Positions 5,771 to 13,956 of a stretch of 64,000 nucleotides of DNA are shown in pieces (position 1 is the first letter of the stretch; each line of letters starts with the position of its first letter). The notes under the pieces are model-generated. The model searched no databases. It worked only from the letters and a program-made list of their open reading frames with translations, and was not told the DNA's origin. The stretch lies in assembly GCA_947581795.1 (NCBI GenBank), contig CANPVS010000007.1:1-64000 (forward strand). The letters run 5' to 3'. Source of the stretch: an uncultured Oscillospiraceae bacterium. GTDB taxonomy: Bacteria > Bacillota > Clostridia > Oscillospirales > Oscillospiraceae. The position numbers and the translations under genes are program-made.

Positions 5771-7306
5771 CTAAACCATTAGTTTCCGTAGTGAGTCAAG
5801 CGCCACCTGCAATTGGGTGAAGAACTCTATACTATCTGCTACAAGTACATATCTCGTGGCAGGGCCATTCCCGGTTTTTGTCAAAAGATGAAGTTCTTCT
5901 AAGCTTTGCACTGCTTTGCGGGTACTATACTCTGTCAGTCCGAGTGCGCTCTTAATTGCATTTACCGACATGGCTCGGTTGCTTTTTACAATAAATCTCA
6001 AAACTGCCTTTTCGTCATCCGTTAAATTCGGATAAGAGTCCGCAAGGTCAATGTTCCATATATGAAGTTCTGTATGCTCAATGTCTGTTATGATTTCTGG
6101 CCGACGGAATTCATTTTTGAGTGCAGTTTTAAAAATCAATGGTCCACCAAAGCCTTGCCGCTCAGAGGCACCAAGAAGTCGGAAAAGCTTCATAACTATT
6201 TCGTTACGAGGCCTAGAATCACCGCCGCTGATGAATTGCTTTGTGGAAACAAGCATCTTCCCGGGATTGACAAAACAAAGCCACCCATCATACACATCGA
6301 TTTTTGTCGAAGGATAACCTTGGATGTAATCGGCATGGGCAAGGCAATTAACAAGACACTCTCTTAACGTCTCGTCGAAATCAGATAACGGAATCCGGAG
6401 CTGCTGCTGATCTAATGCGAATTCATCTCGCATCATAAGACGAATCTTCTCATACACAATGTTAAAAAAGTTATAAAGATTCATCTCGAAGTCACTAGGT
6501 TCGTCGTCAGACACTCTGTCAGACCATCTGGAATTGTCACCCTTTCGGTTAAAGAAGTCTAAATGATAATGCGGAAAGACCTCCTTGATTGCATTGACTT
6601 TGCCCAAAAATAACAGCGTTCCTCTTTTTAATTTGATTTCCCCTGAGGCACGATCTTTTGCACATGCCCCGATTTCAAGTAGAAAATCAACATTGTCCAT
6701 CTCAATGTAGCGTTGCTTAGGATAGCGCTTGCTCACACGTTCCTTAAACGTAATAAGGGAATCCACATCCAAATCTTCGATCGTAAAACCGTCGACACAT
6801 ATTGTATCCTGTGCAGGCTGGGCATTACGAATAAGGGCTGCCAGCTCATCTTTGGTGGCCTTCCTATCCCCATCACCGGTGCGAATCCAAGTGTTCTCCA
6901 ACTTGTCGTTAATGTAGACCGGTTTCATGCTTTCTGCAGCCTCTTTCACATATACCGTAATGATGGTCTTCCCATCTATAGTATATGTTCTCACATCCTG
7001 ATTATCTACATTTCGATAACTGACCTTATTCCTATTTGACAGTTGATCCCATAAGTTGGTCAGCGTTCTCTCCGGGTTTCCAACGCCTATGATCGTATTT
7101 TTGGGTCTATTCTCCGCTACTCCGAGAATAATGATCCCGCCGGACGTATTACAAAACGAAGAATAGCTTTCCCAAAAGGAGGTTGGGAGTTCAGACGCTT
7201 TCTTCAACTCTATGAAATATTTTTCATGTGTGTTCTCGAAAAAGTCTTTTAACGCATCCAGACTAAAACCACCAGACTTCAACGGAATTGCTTCAGCTGC
7301 GTTCAT
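5771..7306 (-). CDS. Schlafen/AlbA_2-domain ATP-binding protein with winged-helix tail
   Basis: This is a 511-aa protein. Residues about 25-160 form the AlbA_2 (Schlafen-like) domain, with YFIELKKASELP, FCNTSGGIIILGV and TWIRTGDGDRKATKDE. Residues about 310-420 resemble the HATPase_c_4 region of RecG-like predicted regulators, with LRECLVNCLAHADYIQ and FGGPLIFKTALK. The last 80 residues are a winged helix (TDDEKAVLRFIVKSNRAMSV). Proteins of this type are predicted transcriptional regulators or defence-related nucleic-acid proteins; the exact role is unknown. The gene is visibly AT-richer than its neighbours, which suggests horizontal acquisition. It stands alone, upstream of the inverted repeat at 5722. 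Confidence 0.8.
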   Translation of the reverse strand: MNAAEAIPLKSGGFSLDALKDFFENTHEKYFIELKKASELPTSFWESYSSFCNTSGGIIILGVAENRPKNTIIGVGNPERTLTNLWDQLSNRNKVSYRNVDNQDVRTYTIDGKTIITVYVKEAAESMKPVYINDKLENTWIRTGDGDRKATKDELAALIRNAQPAQDTICVDGFTIEDLDVDSLITFKERVSKRYPKQRYIEMDNVDFLLEIGACAKDRASGEIKLKRGTLLFLGKVNAIKEVFPHYHLDFFNRKGDNSRWSDRVSDDEPSDFEMNLYNFFNIVYEKIRLMMRDEFALDQQQLRIPLSDFDETLRECLVNCLAHADYIQGYPSTKIDVYDGWLCFVNPGKMLVSTKQFISGGDSRPRNEIVMKLFRLLGASERQGFGGPLIFKTALKNEFRRPEIITDIEHTELHIWNIDLADSYPNLTDDEKAVLRFIVKSNRAMSVNAIKSALGLTEYSTRKAVQSLEELHLLTKTGNGPATRYVLVADSIEFFTQLQVALDSLRKLMV

Positions 7307-7540
7307 GCTACATCTCCCTATGTGCGTATCTTATCAACATCATGCGACTATGCTGTCCTAAAGAGGTTGCAATATGTAAAAAGCAACTATACTCCTGTTG
7401 CCTCGACATTTTTCTATAATACCATACTTCGCCACGCATAACAATACAGCCTCTCTCGTTAGGGCGCTTTAGACCTTGCCTCCAGTCCGCTTCGGTACCC
7501 CATTCCGGTGATACACCGCCTCGTATGGCTCAAAGGTAAC

Positions 7541-7588
7541 CAAAAAATCCGACCCCGTAATCCCCTGCGGGGTACGGGTTCGGATTAT
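7541..7588 (-). terminator. Terminator of the prfB/tRNA-Leu unit
   Basis: On the minus strand a long hairpin (AATCCGA...TCGGATT outer stem with CCGTA/TACGG and CCCC/GGGG inner pairs) is followed by six T. The remaining 230 bp up to the Schlafen-like gene show nothing more that I can support. Confidence 0.75.
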
Positions 7589-7595
7589 GTTGGTT

Positions 7596-7682
7596 TGGTG
7601 CCGGTGGCGGGGGTCGAACCCGCACGGTGTCGCCACCGCCGGATTTTGAGTCCGGTACGTCTGCCAATTCCATCACACCGGC
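7596..7682 (-). tRNA. tRNA-Leu (CAA)
   Basis: The sequence is 87 nt including an encoded CCA. The acceptor stem is GCCGGTG/CACCGGC-like, and the anticodon arm is CCGGA-CTCAAAA-TCCGG giving anticodon CAA. A long variable arm (GGTGGCGACACC) is typical of leucine tRNAs, and the T arm is GCGGG/CCCGC. It lies 45 bp behind prfB on the same strand and shares the terminator at 7541-7588. Confidence 0.93.
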
Positions 7683-7727
7683 ACGGCCCAACCATTATAC
7701 AGGCAGGCAGGGGGAAAATCAAGCCTT

Positions 7728-8837
7728 TCAGCCCGCCTTCATGGCGAGAAACGCGTTGATGAACCCGTCGATGTCCCCGTCCATCACCGCCTGGATGTTG
7801 CTGTTCTCGTAGCCGGTGCGGGTGTCCTTGGCCAGAGTGTAGGGCATGAACACGTAAGAGCGGATCTGGCTGCCCCATTCGATCTTCATCTGCACGCCCT
7901 TGATGTCCTCGATCTTCTCCAGGTGCTCCCGCTCCTTGATCTCGGCCAGCTTAGCCCGGAGCATCTCCTTGCAGTTCTCCAGGTTCTGGAAGTGGCTGCG
8001 CTCCACCTGGCTGGACACCACAATGCCCGTGGGCAGGTGGGTGAGACGGACGGCGGAGCTGGTCTTGTTGACCTTCTGGCCGCCGGCGCCGGAGGAGCGG
8101 TACACGTCCATCTTGATGTCCTCGTCCCTGAGCTCGATCTCGCCGGCGTCCTCGATCTCCGGCATGACCTCCACGGCGGCGAAGCTGGTCTGGCGGCGGC
8201 CGGAGGCGTCGAAGGGACTGATGCGCACCAGGCGGTGGACGCCGTGCTCGCTCTTAAGGAAGCCGTAGGCGTTCTCGCCCTCAATCTTGATGGTGGCGGA
8301 CTTGATGCCCGCCTGGTCCCCGTCCTGCCAGTCCATGAGGGTGTATTTATACCCGTGCCGGTCGGTCCACATGGTGTACATCCGGTAGAGCATCTGGGCC
8401 CAGTCCTGGGCCTCGGTGCCGCCGGCGCCGGCGTGGAAGGTGACGATGGCGTTGTTGGCGTCATACTCCCCGGTGAGGAGAGTGGACAGCCGGGTCTGCT
8501 CCAGGTCCTGGGCGAACTTCTCGTAGCTCTCCTTCAGCTCCGGGAGCATGCTCTCGTCGTTCTCCTCCAGGGCCATCTCGCATATAGTCATCATATCGTC
8601 CCAAGCGGCGGTGAGTTTCTGGTGCTTGTCGCACTTGTTCTGCAGGCTCTTCAGCCGCTGCTGAGCCTTCTGGCTCCGCTCCAGGTCGGACCAGTAATCC
8701 GGCTCCTCCGCCTCCGCGTGGAGCTTCTCTATCTCCATCCGGGCGTCGGCCAGGTGCATGGCCTCGGCCAGGTGGTCCAGCTCGGGCTTGTCGTTATTCA
8801 GCTTTGTCCTGTATTCCTCGAATTCCAGCAATGCCAT
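7728..8837 (-). CDS. prfB: Peptide chain release factor 2
   Basis: RF2 (369 aa) ends translation at UGA and UAA codons in the ribosomal A site. The stop-recognition tripeptide SPF is in VRISPFDASGRRQTSF. The catalytic loop is SSGAGGQKVNKTSSAVR, with GGQ followed by K rather than the common H. The first third is the helical domain with the acidic segment EAEEPDYWSD. The frame is uninterrupted, so the programmed +1 frameshift found near codon 26 of many prfB genes is absent. GAGAGGA precedes the ATG. tRNA-Leu follows on the same strand. Confidence 0.95.
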   Translation of the reverse strand: MALLEFEEYRTKLNNDKPELDHLAEAMHLADARMEIEKLHAEAEEPDYWSDLERSQKAQQRLKSLQNKCDKHQKLTAAWDDMMTICEMALEENDESMLPELKESYEKFAQDLEQTRLSTLLTGEYDANNAIVTFHAGAGGTEAQDWAQMLYRMYTMWTDRHGYKYTLMDWQDGDQAGIKSATIKIEGENAYGFLKSEHGVHRLVRISPFDASGRRQTSFAAVEVMPEIEDAGEIELRDEDIKMDVYRSSGAGGQKVNKTSSAVRLTHLPTGIVVSSQVERSHFQNLENCKEMLRAKLAEIKEREHLEKIEDIKGVQMKIEWGSQIRSYVFMPYTLAKDTRTGYENSNIQAVMDGDIDGFINAFLAMKAG

Positions 8838-8978
8838 ATCTATCGTTCCTCTCCAGTGATCGCCGCGAAATATACTATAAATATCCTGTCTTGGTAATCA
8901 TACCTTGAACCGGCTGGAAAATCAAGGCTTTTCCGCCGGTTTGCAATATGGGGCCGTTTGTGGTATGGTAGAGGTGCT

Positions 8979-9941
8979 ATGAAACGACTTCTTCCCTTAA
9001 TAATCGTCATATTCGTGCTCCTGGCGGTGCTGATCGGGCTCATCATCTACTATGTGGCCCGGCCGGCCGCGCCCCCGGAGCCCACGCCCACGCCGGTGCC
9101 CTCCCCCACCGTGGATCCCCATGAGGGGGAGATATATGTGCGGGCCGGGTCGGACGGGTACATGTGGGTGCCGGAGGCGGAGGACATGCCGGTGTTCGGC
9201 CGGGAGGCCACGGACTTCAACGTCCAGGACCAGATGCCCTCCTATGCGGGCGAGGACCTCACCATGCGCCGGGGCGTGGACGTGTCCGACCACCAGAAGG
9301 AGATCGACTGGCAGGCGGTGGCGGACTCCGGCGTGGACTTCGCCGTGATCCGCTGCGGCTACCGGTCCTACGCCGAGGGCGAGCTCTACGAGGACAGCCG
9401 GTTCCGGGCCAACATCCAGGGCGCTCTGGACGCGGGCCTGGACGTGGGCGTGTATTTCTTCTCCCAGGCCCTCAACATCGTGGAGGCCGCCGAGGAGGCC
9501 ATCTATACCATCCACCTCATCGAGGACTATGACGTGAGGCTGCCGGTGTTCTTCGACTGGGAGCCCCTGCCCTATGAGGGGTCCCGCACCGCGGACGTGC
9601 CCGGCGAGGCCGTCACCGCCGCGTGCCTTGAGTTCACCCGCCTGGTCCGGGCCGCCGGCTATCTGCCGGGCATGTACAGCTACCTGACCCTGGCCTACTT
9701 CACCTATGACCTGAACCAGCTCACCGACCTGTCCCTCTGGATGGGCGACCCGGGGACCAAGCCCATCTTCTACTACGACCACGACTTCTGGCAGTACTCC
9801 TACACCGGCTCCGTGCCGGGCATCAGCGTGGACGTGGACCTGGACGCCATGTACATAAAGGCCAATGAGCCGCCGCCCATCGCGCCCTCCCCGTCTCCAT
9901 CCCCCGAGCCCAGCGCCTCCCCGGAGCCCGCCGCGGGCTGA
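8979..9941 (+). CDS. Membrane-anchored GH25 lysozyme-like muramidase
   Basis: This is a 320-aa protein. An N-terminal membrane anchor (residues 5-26) is followed by a Pro/Thr linker (PEPTPTPVPSPT), then the GH25 domain from about residue 97 to 300. Likely active-site acids are Asp101 in RRGVDVSDHQ and Asp193/Glu195 in FFDWEP. The tail is a proline-serine repeat (SPSPSPEPSASPEP). GH25 enzymes cut the glycan of peptidoglycan between MurNAc and GlcNAc; here the enzyme would act outside the membrane. The start was chosen for AGAGGTG two bases upstream of ATG at 8979 and for the clean signal anchor. Confidence 0.9.
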   Translation: MKRLLPLIIVIFVLLAVLIGLIIYYVARPAAPPEPTPTPVPSPTVDPHEGEIYVRAGSDGYMWVPEAEDMPVFGREATDFNVQDQMPSYAGEDLTMRRGVDVSDHQKEIDWQAVADSGVDFAVIRCGYRSYAEGELYEDSRFRANIQGALDAGLDVGVYFFSQALNIVEAAEEAIYTIHLIEDYDVRLPVFFDWEPLPYEGSRTADVPGEAVTAACLEFTRLVRAAGYLPGMYSYLTLAYFTYDLNQLTDLSLWMGDPGTKPIFYYDHDFWQYSYTGSVPGISVDVDLDAMYIKANEPPPIAPSPSPSPEPSASPEPAAG

Positions 9942-9956
9942 GAAAACATACCGAGA

Positions 9957-9984
9957 CCCCTCCGCGAGAGCGGAGGGGCTTTTT
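9957..9984 (+). terminator. Terminator of the GH25 gene
   Basis: CCCCTCCGC pairs with GCGGAGGGG around GAGA, followed by CTTTTTG. Confidence 0.88.
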
Positions 9985-10008
9985 GTGGGTATACTATAGG
10001 GAAAGGGC

Positions 10009-10062
10009 TTGACATATACCCTGCGGGGGTATATGATAAAGATACCCCATGGGGGTATATCG
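10009..10062 (+). promoter_or_regulatory. csoR promoter with two CsoR-type operators
   Basis: TTGACA (10009-10014) and TATGAT (10032-10037) are spaced 17 bp. The palindrome ATATACCC-N5-GGGTATAT (10014-10034) fills the spacer and overlaps the -10 box. A second palindrome, ATACCCC-N3-GGGGTAT (10042-10058), covers the transcription start. G/C tracts flanked by TAT/ATA are the classic CsoR operator pattern, so binding of apo-CsoR would block polymerase. Confidence 0.88.
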
Positions 10063-10079
10063 GACAAGGAGGCGCCGGG

Positions 10080-10388
10080 ATGAGCGAGGAGAAGACCTGC
10101 TGCTGCGGCGGGAAGAAGACGGAGCGGACGGAGGCGGAGCGGACGAAGCTCATCCACCGGCTGAACCGCATCGAGGGCCAGATCCGCGGGCTGCGGGGCA
10201 TGATCGAGCGGGACGCCTACTGCGCGGACGTGCTGGTGCAGTCGGCGGCGGTGAACGCGGCGGTGAGCGCCTTTGAGCGGGAGCTGCTGGCCAGCCATAT
10301 CCGGGGCTGCGTGGTCCGGGACATCCACGACGGGCGGGACGGCGTGGCCGACGAGCTGGTGGACGTGCTGCAGAAGCTGATCAAATAA
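10080..10388 (+). CDS. csoR: CsoR-family copper-sensing repressor
   Basis: This 102-aa all-helical DUF156 protein shows the copper-site pattern C-x-H-x3-C: Cys in RDAYCADVLVQ, then LLASHIRGCVVRD. HRLNRIEGQIRGLRGMIE is the family's N-terminal helix that contacts DNA. An extra CCCGGKK stretch near the N-terminus may bind metal. Cu(I) binding releases the operator and turns on export. It is the first gene of a two-gene operon with copA, 15 bp apart. Confidence 0.93.
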   Translation: MSEEKTCCCGGKKTERTEAERTKLIHRLNRIEGQIRGLRGMIERDAYCADVLVQSAAVNAAVSAFERELLASHIRGCVVRDIHDGRDGVADELVDVLQKLIK

Positions 10389-10403
10389 GGAGGCGCGCAT
10401 CGC

Positions 10404-12926
10404 ATGGAACAGTATAACGTGACCGGCATGAGCTGCGCGGCCTGCTCCGCCCGTGTGGAGAAGGCGGTGGGCAAGGTGCCGGGGGTCACATCCTGCGCGG
10501 TGAGCCTTCTCACCAACTCCATGGGCGTGGAGGGCACCGCCTCGCCCGCGGACATCATCGCGGCGGTGAAGGCGGCGGGCTACGGCGCGTCGTTGAAAGG
10601 CGCGGCCAAGGCCGGAACAGCCCCCGCGGCAGGGGAGGATGAGCTCAAAGATACCGAGACGCCGAAGCTTTTGCGGCGGCTCATCGTGAGCGTGTGTATA
10701 TTGCTGCCGCTGATGTACGTGTCTATGGGGCATATGCTCTGGAACTGGCCTCTGCCGGCGTTCCTCCGGGGAAACATCGTGTCCATGGGCATCTATGAGC
10801 TGGTGCTGACGGCGCTGGTGATGGTCATCAACAACCGCTTTTTCGTCTCTGGCTTCAAGGCGCTGGCCAACCGGGCGCCCAACATGGACTCTCTCGTGGC
10901 TCTTGGGGCCGCGGCGGCCTTCGGCTACAGCCTGTGGGCCCTGTTCGCGGCGAGCGGGGCCATGATGACCGGCGGCCCGGACGCGGCCATGCCCTATATG
11001 GACGAATTCTACTTTGAGAGCGCGGCCACCATCCTGACCCTCATCACCGTGGGCAAGACATTGGAGGCCCGCAGCAAAGGCCGGACTACCGACGCCCTCA
11101 AAGGGCTCATGAAGCTGGCGCCCAAGACCGCCGCGGTCCTGCGGGACGGTAAGGAGACGGAAGTGCCCGTGGAGCAGGTGCTGGCGGGGGACGAGTTCGT
11201 GGTCCGCCCGGGGGAGAACATCCCCGTGGACGGGGTGGTGCTGGAGGGCGAGAGCGCCGTGGACGAGTCCACTCTCACCGGCGAGAGTATCCCTGTGGAC
11301 AAGGAGCCGGGGGCGGCGGTGTCCTCGGGCACCATGAACCAGTCCGGCTTCCTCCGCTGCCGGGCCACGAGAGTGGGTCAGGATACCACTCTGTCCCAGA
11401 TCATCCGCATGGTCAGCGACGCCGCTGCCACCAAGGCGCCCATCGCGAAAGTCGCCGACAAGGTCTCCGGCGTCTTCGTCCCCACGGTCATAGGCATCGC
11501 CCTGGTCACCATCGCGGGCTGGCTCATCGCGGGGCGCGAGCCGGGGTTCGCCCTGGCGCGAGGCATATCGGTGCTGGTCATCAGCTGCCCCTGCGCGCTG
11601 GGCCTGGCCACACCCGTGGCGGTGATGGTGGGCAGCGGCGTGGGCGCGAAAAACGGCGTGCTCTTCAAGACCGCCGCCTCCCTGGAGGCCACGGGCCGGA
11701 CGGAGATCGTGGTCCTGGACAAGACCGGCACCATCACCGAGGGCAAGCCCCGGGTGACGGACGTGCTCCCGGCGGAGGGTGTGACGGAGAAAGAACTTTT
11801 GAGCCTGGCCTGGGCCCTGGAGCGGAAGAGCGAGCATCCCCTGGCCAGGGCTGTGAACGAATATGCCGGGACCGCGGGCCTGGAGCCCCTGGAAGCGGCC
11901 GACTTCCGGGCCCTGCCGGGGAACGGGCTGGCCGGGACGGTGAACGGGCGCGCCCTTCTCGGCGGCAGCGGCAGCTTTATCAGCGGCCAGGTATCGGTGC
12001 CCGACGATGTGAAAACAAAGGCCGATGAGCTGGCGGCCGCGGGCAAGACGCCCCTGTACTTCGCCCGGGACGGGCGGCTTCTGGGCGTCATCGCCGTGGC
12101 GGACGTGATCAAATCCGACAGCCCCCAGGCGGTGAAAGAGCTGCAGAACATGGGCGTGCGGGTGGTCATGCTCACCGGCGACAACGAGCGTACCGCCAAG
12201 GCCATCGGGGCCCAGGCGGGCGTGGACGAGGTGGTGGCCGGGGTCCTGCCCGACGGTAAGGAGAGCGTCATCCGCCGCCTGAAAAAAGAGGGCAAGGTCA
12301 TCATGGTGGGCGACGGCGTGAACGACGCCCCGGCCCTCACCAGCGCGGACACGGGCCTCGCCATCGGCGCGGGCACAGACGTGGCCATCGACGCGGCGGA
12401 CGTGGTGCTCATGAAGAGCAGCCTGGCGGACGTGCCGGCGGCCATCCGCCTGAGCCGGGCGACGCTGCGGAACATCCATGAGAACCTCTTCTGGGCTTTC
12501 ATCTACAACAGCCTGGGTATCCCCCTGGCCACGGGGCTGTTCATCCCCATCCTGGGCTGGCAGATGAATCCCATGTTCGGCGCGGCGGCCATGAGCCTGT
12601 CCAGCTTCTGCGTGGTCACCAACGCGCTGAGATTGAATTTCTTCAACATGCATGATGCCCGCCACGATAGGCGGATCAGACATAAAGATCATAAAAGCGA
12701 AAAGGAGAACATGACGATGGAAAAGACCATGAACATCGAGGGAATGATGTGCGCCCACTGCGAGGCCCGTGTGAAGAAGGCCCTGGAGGCCGTGGCCGGT
12801 GTGCAGGAGGCCAAGGTGAGCCACGAGGCGGGCACCGCCGTGGTGACCCTCTCCGCCGACGTGGCCGACGAGACCCTCAAAAAGGCCGTGGAGGACCAGG
12901 ACTACAAAGTAACGGCTATCGCGTAA
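10404..12926 (+). CDS. copA: Copper-exporting P1B-type ATPase with C-terminal CopZ-like domain
   Basis: This 840-aa pump exports Cu(I) at the cost of ATP. The N-terminal heavy-metal domain has GMSCAAC (Cys11, Cys14). The transmembrane copper site is CPC at residues 395-397 in ISCPCALGLATP. The phosphorylation motif is DKTGT (Asp439), the actuator motif is TGES, and the hinge is GDGVNDAP. A second heavy-metal domain is fused at the C-terminus with MMCAHC (Cys783, Cys786), joined by a His/Lys/Asp-rich linker. That second domain has its own ribosome binding site and ATG in frame, so it may also be made as a free chaperone. Confidence 0.95.
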   Translation: MEQYNVTGMSCAACSARVEKAVGKVPGVTSCAVSLLTNSMGVEGTASPADIIAAVKAAGYGASLKGAAKAGTAPAAGEDELKDTETPKLLRRLIVSVCILLPLMYVSMGHMLWNWPLPAFLRGNIVSMGIYELVLTALVMVINNRFFVSGFKALANRAPNMDSLVALGAAAAFGYSLWALFAASGAMMTGGPDAAMPYMDEFYFESAATILTLITVGKTLEARSKGRTTDALKGLMKLAPKTAAVLRDGKETEVPVEQVLAGDEFVVRPGENIPVDGVVLEGESAVDESTLTGESIPVDKEPGAAVSSGTMNQSGFLRCRATRVGQDTTLSQIIRMVSDAAATKAPIAKVADKVSGVFVPTVIGIALVTIAGWLIAGREPGFALARGISVLVISCPCALGLATPVAVMVGSGVGAKNGVLFKTAASLEATGRTEIVVLDKTGTITEGKPRVTDVLPAEGVTEKELLSLAWALERKSEHPLARAVNEYAGTAGLEPLEAADFRALPGNGLAGTVNGRALLGGSGSFISGQVSVPDDVKTKADELAAAGKTPLYFARDGRLLGVIAVADVIKSDSPQAVKELQNMGVRVVMLTGDNERTAKAIGAQAGVDEVVAGVLPDGKESVIRRLKKEGKVIMVGDGVNDAPALTSADTGLAIGAGTDVAIDAADVVLMKSSLADVPAAIRLSRATLRNIHENLFWAFIYNSLGIPLATGLFIPILGWQMNPMFGAAAMSLSSFCVVTNALRLNFFNMHDARHDRRIRHKDHKSEKENMTMEKTMNIEGMMCAHCEARVKKALEAVAGVQEAKVSHEAGTAVVTLSADVADETLKKAVEDQDYKVTAIA
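12717..12926 (+). other. Possible internally initiated CopZ-like chaperone within copA
   Basis: AAAGGAG at 12701-12707 lies 9 bp before ATG 12717, in frame with copA. Initiation here would give a 69-aa protein with one heavy-metal domain (MEKTMNIEGMMCAHCEARVK) and a full beta-alpha-beta-beta-alpha-beta length. Free CopZ chaperones have exactly this form. An alternative ATG at 12711 is only 3 bp from the site. Dual production is an inference. Confidence 0.45.
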
Positions 12927-12935
12927 ACGTGCCGA

Positions 12936-13102
12936 CACGCGCTGGATGAGTGCGCATGCCGACGGCGCTCCAAGGAGGCAGCGTCCCTCGAACGAACATT
13001 GTTGAGCGCAGCGAAACCGTTCGCGAGGGCCGCTGTCGACGCAGGGAGCGCCATGGTACCACGTCGCACGTCGGGTATGCCTCCCTCGTCAGAGGGAGGC
13101 TT
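12936..13102. repeat. Complex palindromic repeat after copA
   Basis: The segment begins with CGCGCTGGATGAGTGCGC, which recurs inverted at about 13964-13986. It continues with a multi-stem palindrome closed by GGCGCTCC (12964-12971) and GGGAGCGCC (13044-13052), with inner pairs CCCTCG/CGAGGG and CAGCG/CGCTG. It ends in a Family 2 half hairpin, GCCTCCCTCGTCAGAGGGAGGC (13079-13100), with a T-run that could terminate copA. Confidence 0.55.
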
Positions 13103-13240
13103 TCTTTTTTGGCAGAAGGAACAAAATCGCCCAAAAAGCTGGCCCGGAGAATCGGGCCGAATTCCCGCAAAGCCCCGCGGCGCGGGCATCTGCGACACTG
13201 ATTAACCGGCCTTTTATCTATAACCAGAGGGGGAAAGCCC

Positions 13241-13269
13241 TTGTAAAGCCCCCTGGGGCGTGATATACT
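13241..13269 (+). promoter_or_regulatory. Promoter of the structured RNA
   Basis: TTGTAA (13241-13246) and TATACT (13264-13269) are spaced exactly 17 bp. The predicted start near 13276 coincides with the first base of the long stem downstream. Confidence 0.7.
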
Positions 13270-13275
13270 GGCCTT

Positions 13276-13433
13276 ACCACGCAACCGAATATTTTGCTCC
13301 TTAGATGGGTATGTTCTTACCTCGGTAAGAACGTATCCCCGTCTTGGTATCCTTCTAAGGAGCATCAAGGTTGCGTGGTGGCAGTCGGGGCTATGCGTTT
13401 TTACAGCGTGTGGCCTCCGGGCCACACGTTTTT
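13276..13433 (+). ncRNA. Unidentified structured RNA, about 158 nt
   Basis: The 5' end ACCACGCAACC (13276-13286) pairs with GGTTGCGTGGT (13369-13379). Inside is a second 10-bp stem, TGCTCCTTAG/CTAAGGAGCA, and an apical hairpin GTTCTTAC-CTCG-GTAAGAAC. It ends in a terminator, CGTGTGGCC/GGCCACACG plus T5 (13407-13433). Promoter, long closed stem and terminator make it a discrete RNA gene. The terminator sits 28 bp before the leader-peptide gene at 13461, so it could also be an attenuating leader. It does not match the 6S, SRP, tmRNA or riboswitch patterns I know. Confidence 0.6.
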
Positions 13434-13460
13434 AATTACATTGTAAAGGAGAAACATACT

Positions 13461-13797
13461 ATGAACGAAGAGAAGAAAACCCTGCGGGGGGGGGGTAACC
13501 CCTGAACAGAACGAGGAAAAGAAACTGAACGAGCAGGAGCTCTCACCTGACGAAATCGAAATGGTCGCAGGCGGCCGGATATCAAGTGGTGTTGCGGTAT
13601 GGGATGGTGCAGAGGAGCGCAAGCTTCAAGCGGACTATGCGGCCTACGGAGCTGGTATGTCTCTCGATGACTTTATTATGTCGAGAGGATTTTGCGCTCT
13701 CGAAATTGAGTGCCGCAACAAGTGGGTTCGTTACGGCTCACGCGATGACACTTCTTGTATCGGCAACGCGCGTGGAGTTGATGCTGTTAGAGCTTGA
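13461..13797 (+). pseudogene. Double-glycine leader peptide 3, frameshifted at a ten-G tract
   Basis: AAAGGAG precedes ATG 13461. The frame reads MNEEKKTLRGGG and then stops at 13503-13505. The cause is a run of ten G at 13486-13495; nine G would join it to the downstream frame. The joined product would be about 111 aa with leader NEEKKLNEQELSPDEIEMVAGG split as MNEEKK plus a second NEEKK, followed by a 73-residue core starting RISSGVAVWDG and holding three Cys. The leader matches peptides 1 and 2 at 2915-3261. Either the tract is phase-variable, the gene is dead, or the G count is a sequencing error. Confidence 0.55.
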
Positions 13798-13876
13798 TGC
13801 GCTACGAGACAAGAAATTAACAGCGACGAGATGGGTAATTCCTGACTGGCTGTATGGGATATTAACACAAAAAGAA

Positions 13877-13914
13877 AAAGAGGTTATCCATCAATGATGG
13901 ATGGCCTCTTTTTG
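13877..13914 (+). terminator. Terminator after leader peptide 3
   Basis: AGAGGTTATCCATC pairs with GATGGATGGCCTCT with one bulge, followed by a T-run. The 80 bp between the peptide stop and this hairpin hold no supported gene. Confidence 0.8.
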
Positions 13915-13956
13915 CTTTGGGCAGAGTTATAGTATGACTTATATCGCATGAAGAGT

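Noticed and set aside
7728-8837. A programmed frameshift in prfB.
   Set aside because: The frame is continuous from a good ribosome site to the stop, and no early in-frame UGA is present.
8997-12938. A 1,313-codon open frame on the minus strand opposite csoR and copA.
   Set aside because: It is antisense to two clearly identified genes, has no family resemblance, and is a by-product of GC-rich codon use in the real frame.
13276-13433. 6S RNA or SRP RNA.
   Set aside because: It is too short and too fully paired for 6S with its central bubble, and it lacks the conserved SRP domain IV tetraloop motif.
13586-13897. A 103-codon gene overlapping leader peptide 3.
   Set aside because: It is in another frame, lacks a ribosome site, and the peptide frame has the leader motif matching two other genes.
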